A DNA stretch of 64,000 nucleotides from Legionella sp. GTDB taxonomy: Bacteria; Pseudomonadota; Gammaproteobacteria; Legionellales; Legionellaceae. Position 1 is the first letter of the stretch. Each line of letters begins with the position of its first letter. The stretch lies in assembly GCA_031291115.1 (NCBI GenBank), contig JARLJQ010000015.1, positions 28,136-92,135 of the forward strand, in the 5' to 3' direction. The notes under the pieces were generated by a model. It saw only the letters and a list, made by a program, of their open reading frames with translations. It was not told where the DNA came from and did no database searches. The position numbers and the translations under genes are program-made. Shown here piece after piece: positions 1 through 9,419 of the stretch.

Positions 1-2
1 GC

Positions 3-3000
3 TTTAGTATTGTTGAGCCTGATCTGGAGTTGTCGGATTTTAGAAAAGGTGCCCCTACTTATGTAGCACCGATGTCTCAATTATACGCCCCATCCTGGAC
101 AGACTTGTATACCTTGCGTGCTTTAGCATCTACAAACCATATTAAGCCTGTTGATTATGCGCTGTTAAAAAAAGGAATAAAGACAAAAAGTGAGTTAATT
201 TGGGCGTTACATACTGACTGGAATAGTGCGAAGGATTTGATGGATTTTGTAAGAGGCTCATCAATAACAGATGATGTTGCACGCCATTTTTATCACATCT
301 TTTATCAAAACAATCAGAGCTATAAACGTTATCCTTTAGAAATTTTTAAGCTTATAAATAGCGACGTACCTAAGTTTAAGCAGGTACTGAACAAATACCC
401 AGAGCATCTTACATTTTTTGATAGCGTGAAGCTTTTGGCAGAAAAACCTGAAGACTTGCCACGAATTTATGATTTGTTTTTAGCTCCAGGTACCCCTACG
501 CGGCACCCTCATTTGGAACAAGGATTACTTTTAGCTTCTGTTTTGGGTGTTACCCATACGGAACTTGCCGAATTTTATAATAAAACTACGACATTAAAAC
601 AGGTTACACGTAATGAACTGGTAATCCTGACACAGCAATTACTCAGTCTAAATTTAGCGTCATTACCCAATGATGAGGTGGCACGTAAAGCAATTTGGCA
701 GGGTGTTCTTGTTGGTATTCAGTCTATGAATGAACGCCCCTTAGAAGTGGATGTTGTTCGTAAAGAGTTAATGCAAAAGTTAAAAGAAGAACATCATTTA
801 ACCTTTAAAAGTTCTATTGCTGGAGATTATCGATTTGTAATTGAGGGTGATCTGGCTAATCTTGGCTTGGATCAGTTTTTTGAGCAGCATTCAGGACGTA
901 TAAAAGCATTATTAACCAAGCATATTGCTGTTTCAGAAATAGGTGGTGTTGAAGAGCAATTAAAACCACTTATTGAGTTTTTAAAACGTTTGCAACTGAA
1001 TAAAACCTATATTAACGAAGTGGAACCCTTGCTTGCTACACTTGAAAGTGTGTTGGAAAAACATCCGAATGGGTGTTGGACTGCCACTTATTTTAATGAG
1101 TTTTTACGTGCGTTGCAGCCGCAGGATAATAAAACTGGATTCCCAATGAGCGTGCTTGAAGCATTGCTCACGGAACAACAAAGTCCTTTGATGCCTGCAG
1201 CTATTGATGAAATCCAACCTCATTTTGATAGCGATGGCATGTGGCGCGGGATTTGGGGTTCTATTTTAGCGAAAGGGGAAACCTTTACCAGGGCGCAACA
1301 AGCCAAATTAACCCGCTTGTCCGTGCGTTGCATGAATGAATTGGCTTTTATACCTACTATGGTAGAGGTTTTGGCGCACAGTGATTTTGATGGCTTACGT
1401 GATGTGATTATTAATCGCTTGCTGAAGAGCGGAAAAACGGAGCAGTTGCAAGCGATCTTTGATCAATGTGTTGATTGGGTCAGATTGCCTCATCAAGAGA
1501 TCTCAGCAGAAGATTGGAAGTCTACATGTCATTTATGGATTGATGTGTTGACTCAAAAACCTGAATTAGAATCGTTATTGTTGAATGAACAACTAAACAA
1601 ATTGGAAAGTCCTGTACACGAATGGGTGTTACACATCATTGCTTACAGCAGTTTTCCCTCACATCATTACCCCACAATGCCACGCTCTGATTATTTTAAA
1701 GGGGGCGAGCGCTCAAAAGTAGTTAAGTTAGCACAGCGTTTGGCAACACTTTCTGAACCAGAAATTAAGGCATTAAGTGCTTGTTATCCAGGAAAACCAG
1801 CGCCTGATACTCGGGATTTATTGGGTTTTATCAAGAATAAAGACAAACAACCTATTGACGGCGCGTTGCAGAAATTTTTAACCGAGCAACAGGCGGTAAT
1901 GCGTCAGGATTACCAACAATTAACTACTTCACGTGAAAGTGACCTGGCACGTTTGCTTGAGTTGACATACGTTACACGTGGAACGAAGAATGAGCCTATT
2001 TCCGCGAGTGCGGGGATTAAGCTCACCTTGATGTTTCAATATTTGAAGCAAATAGAGCAGGGCAGTGTCATCGTAGGAAAAAGCAATAAACCTTTGAGCA
2101 AGATGACTCAGGAGGAGTTACAACAGGCTTTTAGGGAATGTTCTCAGGCCTTAGCTCAGGATCCTGACAACGCTCAATTAAAAACTCAAGTCTGGGCTGT
2201 TTTATTTGAAGCCTTAGGAAAAACAACCGAGAAATACCCGCATTTGGCACAACAATTTGCTTTAATTGCCAATGATGAATTACTCGCTGCAGATCCTTCC
2301 AGTATTTTGCAGTTAAAAACAGGGGAAGGTAAAAGTCACTTTATTGCTATGCGCGCAGCACGTCATGTCGGCGCGGGCAAAAAGGTGGATGTATGTACCG
2401 CAAAATGGAGTTTGGCAGAACGAGATTTATTGGATTACAAACAGTTCTTTGATTATTTAGGCATTAAAACAACGAATGTTCATGCGCGCTCCTCAAGAGA
2501 TACTTATCTTAACGCGGATGTTGTCTATACCACACCAGGTGATTTATCTCTGTTTCTTGATGAACAGGCAAGTCAAGGAACCCCAGTTCCTGCGGATAAA
2601 GTGAATCGAGTAGGTTTGGGCGATGAATTTGACTTTCTTTTCTATGAAGGGCAAAAAACGCAATTTAATTACGCACGACATACGGGAATTACGCCTAAGG
2701 AAATGTCTTGGTTTTATCGCGGCCTTAATGAATTTTATGATCAAAAGTTTAAAGATAAAGGTGCTAATTTTAAGATCCCACCAAAATTAGTCGCTGAATG
2801 TTATGATTTTCTGGCAAGTAGAGCAAATGATGATGGACGACTTTATTTAGATCATGTAACGCCCATGACTATGTTGAGTTGGTTGCAATCTGCTCATGAA
2901 GCCGCCATCATGAAAATGGGCATAAATTATACGGTTCGTTTGGAGCAAGTTGCTGTTGGCGAAGAGGAGTTTCCACTCCAGGAAATTTATCCTTTAACAA

Positions 3001-6000
3001 AAGACATGCAGGCAGCAGTAGGTTCAACATTTAGCCATGGTGTGCACCAGTTATTGGCTGAGCGTTTAAATGCAGAGGCTAAATTGCAAAGTAAAGCACA
3101 AAATTACCATGTGCATCCAGAGAGTGACATCATCAGTTCCCAAGTGTTTTCGCAGCGTTTAAAAACGCTTTGGAATCATTGGGAAGGATTTACGGGAACA
3201 GTTTCTACATCACAAGCATCGGAGTTAAATACGGCTTATCATACTGCCGTATTGCGTGTTCCTACAAATCAAAAAGATTTACGACGATGGGCAGAACCGC
3301 ATTTCTTTAATACGGAGGAAGAACTCGAAATAAAAATGGCTCAAGACATAAGAGCTCGAATTAAAAACAAGCGGTCTATTTTCTTATGTGGCGCGTCAGA
3401 TGCGGAAGTGAAAAAAAATCCTGATATGCTGCAAAAATATTTTACTAAAGAAGAGATGGAACAACACTTTTTATCCTATACCAATGAATCACATGATACT
3501 CCAGCTGAGATTTTGCGTAAAAAGCGCAAGATGGAAGGAGATTATCTGGGACAAAAAGAGCATGGTGTTGTGTTAAATGCGGCTGGATTTGGCCGTGGAG
3601 ATAACCTGGGTATTTATGCGACCATGTTGCGCTCCATTCATGACCTGAATGATTTAGGACAAAAGGGTGGTCGAGCTGCGCGTAATGGCGAAGAAGGTGA
3701 AGTACTGCAATATTATTTAATTGATGAAATTAATAATGAGTTGGTGCAATCACTTCGCGCTTTGCAACAAGGTGGATTATTAGAGGATATTGCAAAAAAA
3801 ACGCGACTGCCGTTAGTGTCCCAGTTTTTACATCATGAGGGTATTGATCCCAAAAACTATGATTCAAAAACTAAATTTAATCTGTTACTTCAGCTTAGAG
3901 AATATATTGCGGCCATTGATAATTATCCCTCACGCGTTTATCACGAGACGAAGGCCATGCTTTCATCTGAAGGTATTCGCCTGATTGGTATGGCTCCTCC
4001 TGAAAACAAAGAGCTTCTAATTAAAGGATTTGCTGACTATCTCGGAGCGTTGGAAAAGAAATGGATGGAGTTACAAACAAAACATAAGAATAATACTCAA
4101 GCGTGCATTAAGGAGTTGGATCAATTCATCAAGGATAATATATCTATAAATGGACGACTTACAGAGCTATTTAAAATTGTAGGTACGGTATCTTATCAAC
4201 CGGATCATCCTAATGTACCTGAGTTCGTTCCTGATAAATCAGCTACTGTGCCTACTGTTAAAGAATCATTAATGTCTGCGGCGCAGGGATTATTATTAAA
4301 GCTGACGGATGTTCCTGCGGATTTGAGTTTGTGGAATAAGCTGATTGATTCTTTTGCTAAATTGAATGAATTGCAGCTTCAGACCTTATTGCATGCATGT
4401 CGTGATAAAGCGGTTCTTCATTTTGACGCATTCCAACATCAGATTGAAGTTATTGCAGAAAAACATTCAATCGCCGATGTGATTCAGCATAATAATGCTG
4501 CAAATCAGAGAGACGTAGATGCTGCTTTAAAAGGAGTTCTTAGTTCCGATTTAACTTATGCATTATCTAGTATGCCTGAGGATGTGAGTCAGATGGCATT
4601 AAGCTGGATTTTAGCCCCTGGTCTTGCTGATCCAAAAAATCATATTGCCAGAGTAGCGCCCATGCTACGTTACAGCAGCAAAAATCCTGAGGTTAGTTTG
4701 TCATTTTGGAACAATGCTGCCCTACGCGATGAGTTATTGGATTTACCTGCAGAATGTTTTACAGGGCCGGTTTATGTGAATGCGGGGGTCTTATGTGACA
4801 TTAAAAAACTTCTGGATTCGTTCATGGCTTCAAAGGATGCGCAGTATGTATCTTTGTTTCAACAATTAGTACGCGGCATGGAGCATCAATCAGAACAACG
4901 TAAGCGTTTATTGGGACAGTATGAAGGGATTTTATCGAATACTAAAAAGCCTAAAGAACAACTACTCCGACAAATAGCAACAGTGGCCGAACATTTAAAG
5001 TCTGAAGAGCATTTTACGCTTTTAAAGAAATTAATTGAAAAAATGAGTATTGAATACAAAAAACCACGTGTGACCATTGAAGCGTTAGATGGACTTTGGG
5101 ACGATTTGTTGCAATCAGGAGTAAGGATTACCGAGTATCTGCCTCTGCTAGAAGCTAATTTGGCACAGGAAGGAAAAGAGTTTGCTTCGCTTATGCATGA
5201 AATTAATCGCTTGGATACAGACCTCATCGTGTTAGGTACTCCAATTCTTCATGACCTTTTTTATAAAAATGCTAAAGGTGAGAAGAAACAAAGAATTGAG
5301 GATTTCACGAATACTCTGGATTTAATTCAAGAAACATTTGCTGGTAAACTGCCACAAGCAAAAGAAATATTTACCTTATTTAAAGAGTTTTTAGTCAGTC
5401 CATCTTTCTATGAAAGTACTCAAAAGAAAGCCCTGTTTGCTAGCATGAAGCAATTAATTAACCTAGGACTTAAGGAACAAGATTTGTTTCCTAAGTACGT
5501 TGATCATCGTAAAACGGCCGCTTTATTATATTCCATTTCGAATTTTCCTAAGCATACAACAACCTTATTATCTCTTGAGCCCTTTATTGACTACGTAGTA
5601 TCAAGAGGTGGGCAGATTTCCCCTGCAGAAGTGGAGGGAATGAAACTCCTTCTTGATAAGACTCCTGATACTTTAAAAGTAGAAGCATTAGCAACAAGGC
5701 TCAAAGAGTTTAATCATACAGGCAGTACTTATGATTTGCTTTATTTATGCCAACGTTTCCCTAACTATACGACGATATTACTTTCTTTAGAACCACTCGC
5801 CAGTTATTTAAAATCGCCTCATTATCAGGGGCTATCAGATGGGGCAAAAGAACGCTCATTGGTAGGGATTAAAGTGCTTCTTGATAGAAAACTGGAATCG
5901 CTTGATGCGGGAAAGATTATGGGCAACTGGGTAGCTTTAAACGATATAGAGAAGGAAAAACTCCTCTTTTTATTTAGTCTGTATCCTCAATCAGTTAGAA

Positions 6001-7547
6001 AAAACAGTGTTGAAGATTTTACTCCCTGGGCACAGTATTTAGCTGGATCTAAATATGCGGGCCTTAGTGATACGCATCAAGAACATGCACTACTAGGAAT
6101 TCACTGCTTATTAGCTAAGGGGCAAACGATTTTTACGGCTGCAGGTGGCATAAAATCCTTTGCACAAGAGGAAATGACAGAACTACTTCATCTAGCCCAT
6201 CGTTTCCCTCAGCATGCGGATAAGGCTTTGATTTTAAGACCTCTGATTGAATTATTGACCCCGACTGACGAACAGTGGGAAAAAGAGGTGATGAGAGTTT
6301 CTATAGGTAATTTGATGACTCATCTTAAACTTAAATCACAGAATTTTGATGCTGCGTTAGCACGTGTACAATCATTCACTGAGTCCGAAAAAGCGCGATT
6401 AGTAGAGTTTTCTTATACTTTACCTGAAGATGGCGTCAATGTGATGTTTACTAATCTTATTACAAGAACGGGCAACTTGTTTACTCCAGAACAAAGCTTT
6501 GTAATTCAAGGTTTTTATAAGAATAAAGCAGATCTCGGTAAGTGGGTTAGCAATGAGTTAATGCGCATGAGTTCAGCAGAGCGAGTTACCTTAATGAAGC
6601 TCTTGAAAGAGGGAGATTTCGTGTCCGTGGATCCTTCTTTTGGTACGATGAAGTTTGCTGCATCCGCAAATACTGATTTATTTGAAGCCGCTTTGAATGC
6701 TTATAAAAAATACATTGATTCTGAGTTTACGAAACCTAAATCAAGAAGTCAGGCTCGATTCCGAGGAATGTCTGCAGAACAGCAAGGCAGCTTGAATGCC
6801 GTGATGAAAGAGTTCAAAGAAATTGGCTTGGCACCTCCTCCTCTTCCCCCTCGTCCGCTCGCAGGAGCTCAACTTCCCCCTCGTCCGCTCGCAGGAGTTC
6901 AACCTCCTCCTCCGTCGCTCGTAGAAGCTACTGTCGCGGGCGAGATTCAAAAGCAAATTGATGCATACGAGCATATTATATTTAAAGATAATAAGCGCTA
7001 TGAGCAAATTAAATACAGAATACACGGATTGTCTGATTTAGATGCTGATGACAGCCTGAACTATTATGTAGAGCTTTTAACGGAAATAAGAAGCATTAAA
7101 AGTGAACTCATGAGGCAAGACGTTGAGAAAGCATCAATGCAACTATTCCCAACACTTCATTTTAGTGGACAAAGTCGTTTGTACCGAATGTTGAATCATA
7201 TTGAGGATTTGGTTTTAAAATCATGGACTGAAGATGCGCGCCATCAACACAAAGCTGCAGATCATTTTGCTGACATTTCTAGAGAGAGTAGAGACGAATA
7301 TATTCAATCGTTTAGGTTAGCTTTAGCTGTCTGGAAATATGATCGACCTAATTTGTTTAAAGGCTCATCAGACACTATTTATGATAATATTTGTTCTTTA
7401 GATAATGATGAAGTGGTGAAGTATTTAAAAGACAATCCCAAATTAATCAATAATCTTTCTGGAACATTAAGAGCTATTGCTAAGGAAATTCTGGTGCATG
7501 ACGCGGATATTATTAAAGAAATTAATACTCGCTCTGCGGGTATGTAA
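3..7547 (+). CDS. Giant protein with SecA-like DEAD motor core, 5' end outside the window
   Basis: The reading frame is open from base 3 to the stop at 7545-7547; the first usable start inside the window is a TTG at 30, but there is no in-frame stop before it, so the true start is probably upstream. At least 2,500 residues are visible. Numbering from the TTG, residues about 764-769 read TGEGKS (Walker A), about 865-868 DEFD (Walker B, compare DEVD of SecA), about 1186 GRGDN and about 1213 GRAARNG (compare the GRSGRQG motif VI). The Walker A to motif VI spacing, about 450 residues, is close to SecA. Flanking regions are mostly alpha-helical with no recognised domain; residues about 2268-2300 carry proline-rich PPPLPPRP-type repeats, which could bind SH3-like domains. 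It is far longer than SecA (about 900 residues) and lacks a recognisable SecA C-terminus, so it is not the housekeeping translocase. A Dot/Icm effector is possible but inferred. Confidence 0.75.
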   Translation, partial: FSIVEPDLELSDFRKGAPTYVAPMSQLYAPSWTDLYTLRALASTNHIKPVDYALLKKGIKTKSELIWALHTDWNSAKDLMDFVRGSSITDDVARHFYHIFYQNNQSYKRYPLEIFKLINSDVPKFKQVLNKYPEHLTFFDSVKLLAEKPEDLPRIYDLFLAPGTPTRHPHLEQGLLLASVLGVTHTELAEFYNKTTTLKQVTRNELVILTQQLLSLNLASLPNDEVARKAIWQGVLVGIQSMNERPLEVDVVRKELMQKLKEEHHLTFKSSIAGDYRFVIEGDLANLGLDQFFEQHSGRIKALLTKHIAVSEIGGVEEQLKPLIEFLKRLQLNKTYINEVEPLLATLESVLEKHPNGCWTATYFNEFLRALQPQDNKTGFPMSVLEALLTEQQSPLMPAAIDEIQPHFDSDGMWRGIWGSILAKGETFTRAQQAKLTRLSVRCMNELAFIPTMVEVLAHSDFDGLRDVIINRLLKSGKTEQLQAIFDQCVDWVRLPHQEISAEDWKSTCHLWIDVLTQKPELESLLLNEQLNKLESPVHEWVLHIIAYSSFPSHHYPTMPRSDYFKGGERSKVVKLAQRLATLSEPEIKALSACYPGKPAPDTRDLLGFIKNKDKQPIDGALQKFLTEQQAVMRQDYQQLTTSRESDLARLLELTYVTRGTKNEPISASAGIKLTLMFQYLKQIEQGSVIVGKSNKPLSKMTQEELQQAFRECSQALAQDPDNAQLKTQVWAVLFEALGKTTEKYPHLAQQFALIANDELLAADPSSILQLKTGEGKSHFIAMRAARHVGAGKKVDVCTAKWSLAERDLLDYKQFFDYLGIKTTNVHARSSRDTYLNADVVYTTPGDLSLFLDEQASQGTPVPADKVNRVGLGDEFDFLFYEGQKTQFNYARHTGITPKEMSWFYRGLNEFYDQKFKDKGANFKIPPKLVAECYDFLASRANDDGRLYLDHVTPMTMLSWLQSAHEAAIMKMGINYTVRLEQVAVGEEEFPLQEIYPLTKDMQAAVGSTFSHGVHQLLAERLNAEAKLQSKAQNYHVHPESDIISSQVFSQRLKTLWNHWEGFTGTVSTSQASELNTAYHTAVLRVPTNQKDLRRWAEPHFFNTEEELEIKMAQDIRARIKNKRSIFLCGASDAEVKKNPDMLQKYFTKEEMEQHFLSYTNESHDTPAEILRKKRKMEGDYLGQKEHGVVLNAAGFGRGDNLGIYATMLRSIHDLNDLGQKGGRAARNGEEGEVLQYYLIDEINNELVQSLRALQQGGLLEDIAKKTRLPLVSQFLHHEGIDPKNYDSKTKFNLLLQLREYIAAIDNYPSRVYHETKAMLSSEGIRLIGMAPPENKELLIKGFADYLGALEKKWMELQTKHKNNTQACIKELDQFIKDNISINGRLTELFKIVGTVSYQPDHPNVPEFVPDKSATVPTVKESLMSAAQGLLLKLTDVPADLSLWNKLIDSFAKLNELQLQTLLHACRDKAVLHFDAFQHQIEVIAEKHSIADVIQHNNAANQRDVDAALKGVLSSDLTYALSSMPEDVSQMALSWILAPGLADPKNHIARVAPMLRYSSKNPEVSLSFWNNAALRDELLDLPAECFTGPVYVNAGVLCDIKKLLDSFMASKDAQYVSLFQQLVRGMEHQSEQRKRLLGQYEGILSNTKKPKEQLLRQIATVAEHLKSEEHFTLLKKLIEKMSIEYKKPRVTIEALDGLWDDLLQSGVRITEYLPLLEANLAQEGKEFASLMHEINRLDTDLIVLGTPILHDLFYKNAKGEKKQRIEDFTNTLDLIQETFAGKLPQAKEIFTLFKEFLVSPSFYESTQKKALFASMKQLINLGLKEQDLFPKYVDHRKTAALLYSISNFPKHTTTLLSLEPFIDYVVSRGGQISPAEVEGMKLLLDKTPDTLKVEALATRLKEFNHTGSTYDLLYLCQRFPNYTTILLSLEPLASYLKSPHYQGLSDGAKERSLVGIKVLLDRKLESLDAGKIMGNWVALNDIEKEKLLFLFSLYPQSVRKNSVEDFTPWAQYLAGSKYAGLSDTHQEHALLGIHCLLAKGQTIFTAAGGIKSFAQEEMTELLHLAHRFPQHADKALILRPLIELLTPTDEQWEKEVMRVSIGNLMTHLKLKSQNFDAALARVQSFTESEKARLVEFSYTLPEDGVNVMFTNLITRTGNLFTPEQSFVIQGFYKNKADLGKWVSNELMRMSSAERVTLMKLLKEGDFVSVDPSFGTMKFAASANTDLFEAALNAYKKYIDSEFTKPKSRSQARFRGMSAEQQGSLNAVMKEFKEIGLAPPPLPPRPLAGAQLPPRPLAGVQPPPPSLVEATVAGEIQKQIDAYEHIIFKDNKRYEQIKYRIHGLSDLDADDSLNYYVELLTEIRSIKSELMRQDVEKASMQLFPTLHFSGQSRLYRMLNHIEDLVLKSWTEDARHQHKAADHFADISRESRDEYIQSFRLALAVWKYDRPNLFKGSSDTIYDNICSLDNDEVVKYLKDNPKLINNLSGTLRAIAKEILVHDADIIKEINTRSAGM

Positions 7548-7548
7548 T

Positions 7549-7638
7549 CCCGTCGTCCAGAGCGCAGTCGAAGGATCTCCCTTCAGATGGCACCGAGCCA
7601 CAATCAGGAGGTTCTTCGCTACGCTCTAGATGACGGGG
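7549..7638. repeat. REP-like palindromic repeat, family A copy 1
   Basis: The left arm CGTCGTCCAGAGCG and right arm CGCTCTAGATGACG are inverted copies about 60 bases apart, with a conserved core containing GGATCTCCC and GCACCGAGCCAC. Three related copies occur at 7660, 37808 and 45646. It lies directly after the stop of the giant gene and could help terminate it. Confidence 0.7.
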
Positions 7639-7659
7639 CTTCTTTTGAGTGAAGAGCTC

Positions 7660-7743
7660 GTCGTCCAGAGCGTAGAGAAGGATCTCCTTTCAGAAAACAC
7701 CGTGCCACCTTTAGGAGTTCCTTTGACCTATGCTCTGGACGAC
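7660..7743. repeat. REP-like palindromic repeat, family A copy 2
   Basis: Arms GTCGTCCAGAGCGTAG and CTATGCTCTGGACGAC are inverted copies around a core related to copy 1 (GGATCTCCTTTCAG, CCGTGCCACC). It is a tandem neighbour of copy 1 in the gap between two convergent genes, ending 12 bases before the stop of the HAD gene. Confidence 0.7.
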
Positions 7744-7755
7744 AAAATCAATCGG

Positions 7756-8520
7756 CTAAGCCAGATCAGACAAATACAAGGAATACTCAGCCTCATATCC
7801 AATACAAGCCGGCAAGTGTGCCACGGAGCTGATATGATATTTTATGGATGTTTCTGCTGAACTAACTTCTTCAGCCCGGCGATTAATATGGCAATAGTTT
7901 ATTCCAAAGTTCATCGCACCGTATCCATCACTAATAAGTGAATCACCTACCATGAGCATGGCGTTTTTATCATAGGCGTGAATGGGTTGTTTGTATTTAT
8001 TAGCGATTTCTTCCAGAGCAAAGTCAAAAATTTCTTTATTAGGCTTTGCTATACCCACTTCATCAGAAACCACAAAGCAATCAAACCAGTTGAATAACTC
8101 AAGGCGTTGTCTTTTCTTGCCTTGTGCATCAGATAATCCATTAGTAATGATGCCAAGAATATGACCTTTTTGATGCAGAAATTGAATGGCATTTTTAACT
8201 TCCGGCAACCATTCGGCGCATTCGCCAAGATGATGATCGTATTGATTCGCTACATCTTGTGTTTCAACCGCAGAGTCTAATTGTTCGTTTAAGTACTTAA
8301 ATCGTAAAAAGCGCACTTCCTTTGGCATCAGCGAATTCTCTTTGGCCCCCACACGCTTCCAAAGTTCTGTATTGATTTCTTTATACAGTGTTTCAAATAC
8401 GGAATAGTCGATGTCTTGGTAATATTGCTGATACACTCTTTGCAAGCTTATGGTTTCGGAAGCCCCGAAATCTATTAAAGTATCATCCAAGTCAAATAAA
8501 ATAATTTGATACGACATCAT
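7756..8520 (-). CDS. HAD-family hydrolase, YjjG-type pyrimidine 5'-nucleotidase-like
   Basis: A 254-residue haloacid-dehalogenase-fold protein. The nucleophile motif FDLDDTL is at residues about 9-15, ITNGL with its Thr in motif II, the motif III lysine in IAKPNKEIF, and the motif IV acidic pair in VGDSLISD. Sequence and length resemble YjjG, which dephosphorylates pyrimidine nucleoside monophosphates including non-canonical ones; that substrate is taken from the family. It starts 21 bases after the stop of pilD on the same strand with a GAAGGG-like ribosome site, so it is probably the last gene of the pil transcript, though functionally unrelated to pili. ATG at 8520 or the adjacent ATG at 8517 are both possible. 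Confidence 0.85.
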   Translation of the reverse strand: MMSYQIILFDLDDTLIDFGASETISLQRVYQQYYQDIDYSVFETLYKEINTELWKRVGAKENSLMPKEVRFLRFKYLNEQLDSAVETQDVANQYDHHLGECAEWLPEVKNAIQFLHQKGHILGIITNGLSDAQGKKRQRLELFNWFDCFVVSDEVGIAKPNKEIFDFALEEIANKYKQPIHAYDKNAMLMVGDSLISDGYGAMNFGINYCHINRRAEEVSSAETSIKYHISSVAHLPACIGYEAEYSLYLSDLA

Positions 8521-8541
8521 CGTCCCTTCTATTTAAAGTAC

Positions 8542-9402
8542 TTACAACCAAATATGTAAATACCAGTTCAGTATGCTTGGTCCCCAAAATAAAGTAGCCA
8601 GTCCTGCAACGCATAAAAAAGGACCAAAGGGGATGGTGGTGTCTTTGGATTTATCTTGTAAATACAAATACAACAAGCCAATTATCACGCCAGCAATTGA
8701 GGAGAACAATAAAATTAACGGTAGAAACTTCCAGCCAAACCAGGCACCAAATGCCGCGAATAATTTAAAGTCACCGTTTCCCATGCCTATTTTACCAGTA
8801 ATTAAGTAAAATAGTTTAATAAAAATCCATAATCCTACATAAGCCCCGGCAGCACTCAATACGGCTTCAGGAAGTGGAGTAAATAAATTGGCTGTATTAG
8901 CGATTAATCCTAGCCACAATAAGCTTAAAGTAAGGCTATCAGGCAGTAATTGATGATCCAAGTCAATAAAAAACAGACAGATCAAAAACCAGATGGCAAT
9001 CAAGGCAAAAGGCAGTTGCAAGGTAAAGCCAAAATGCCAACTGGCGTATAAAGATAAAAGTAAGGTGCAGAGCTCGATTAAGGGGTAGCGAATTGAAATA
9101 GGTGCTTTACATTGTCCGCATCGTCCTCTTAAAAACAAATAGCTTAAGATAGGAATATTCTGCCAGGCTTTTACCATGGTTTTGCATGAGGGGCAAAATG
9201 ATCGAGGGAAAAATAAATTAATGTTTTGCTGCTTTTCTTCTTCGATGTTCATTAATTCAAAGTATTCTTGCCGCCATTCGGCTTCCAGCATCAGCGGCAG
9301 TCGGTAAATAATTACATTGAGTAAGCTGCCAACAGCTAAAGAGAGTAGACCAATAGTAAAATACATAAAATAAGGGTGATTTGTGATTAGCTCGTGCATC
9401 AT
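8542..9402 (-). CDS. pilD: Type IV prepilin leader peptidase / N-methylase PilD
   Basis: A 286-residue polytopic inner-membrane aspartic protease that cleaves and N-methylates prepilins and type II secretion pseudopilins. The cytoplasmic zinc loop has two CxxC pairs, Cys70/73 and Cys95/98. The active-site aspartates lie in FIDLDHQLLPD (about 146-155) and in the GMGNGDFK signature (Asp about 211). About seven hydrophobic segments surround them. It follows pilC by 17 bases in the order pilB-pilC-pilD, as in L. pneumophila, where PilD serves both type IV pili and the Lsp type II secretion system (family knowledge). The length is normal and all key residues are present, so it should be active. 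Confidence 0.97.
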   Translation of the reverse strand: MMHELITNHPYFMYFTIGLLSLAVGSLLNVIIYRLPLMLEAEWRQEYFELMNIEEEKQQNINLFFPRSFCPSCKTMVKAWQNIPILSYLFLRGRCGQCKAPISIRYPLIELCTLLLSLYASWHFGFTLQLPFALIAIWFLICLFFIDLDHQLLPDSLTLSLLWLGLIANTANLFTPLPEAVLSAAGAYVGLWIFIKLFYLITGKIGMGNGDFKLFAAFGAWFGWKFLPLILLFSSIAGVIIGLLYLYLQDKSKDTTIPFGPFLCVAGLATLFWGPSILNWYLHIWL

Positions 9403-9419
9403 TTTAAGAGGGCTACCTT

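Noticed and set aside
6741..7025. 94-codon minus-strand frame inside the giant gene
   Set aside because: Its Arg-rich composition is only the antisense of the proline-rich stretch.
7630..7860. 76-codon plus-strand frame
   Set aside because: It runs through a REP-like repeat and into the antisense of the HAD gene; no ribosome site and no protein-like conservation pattern.
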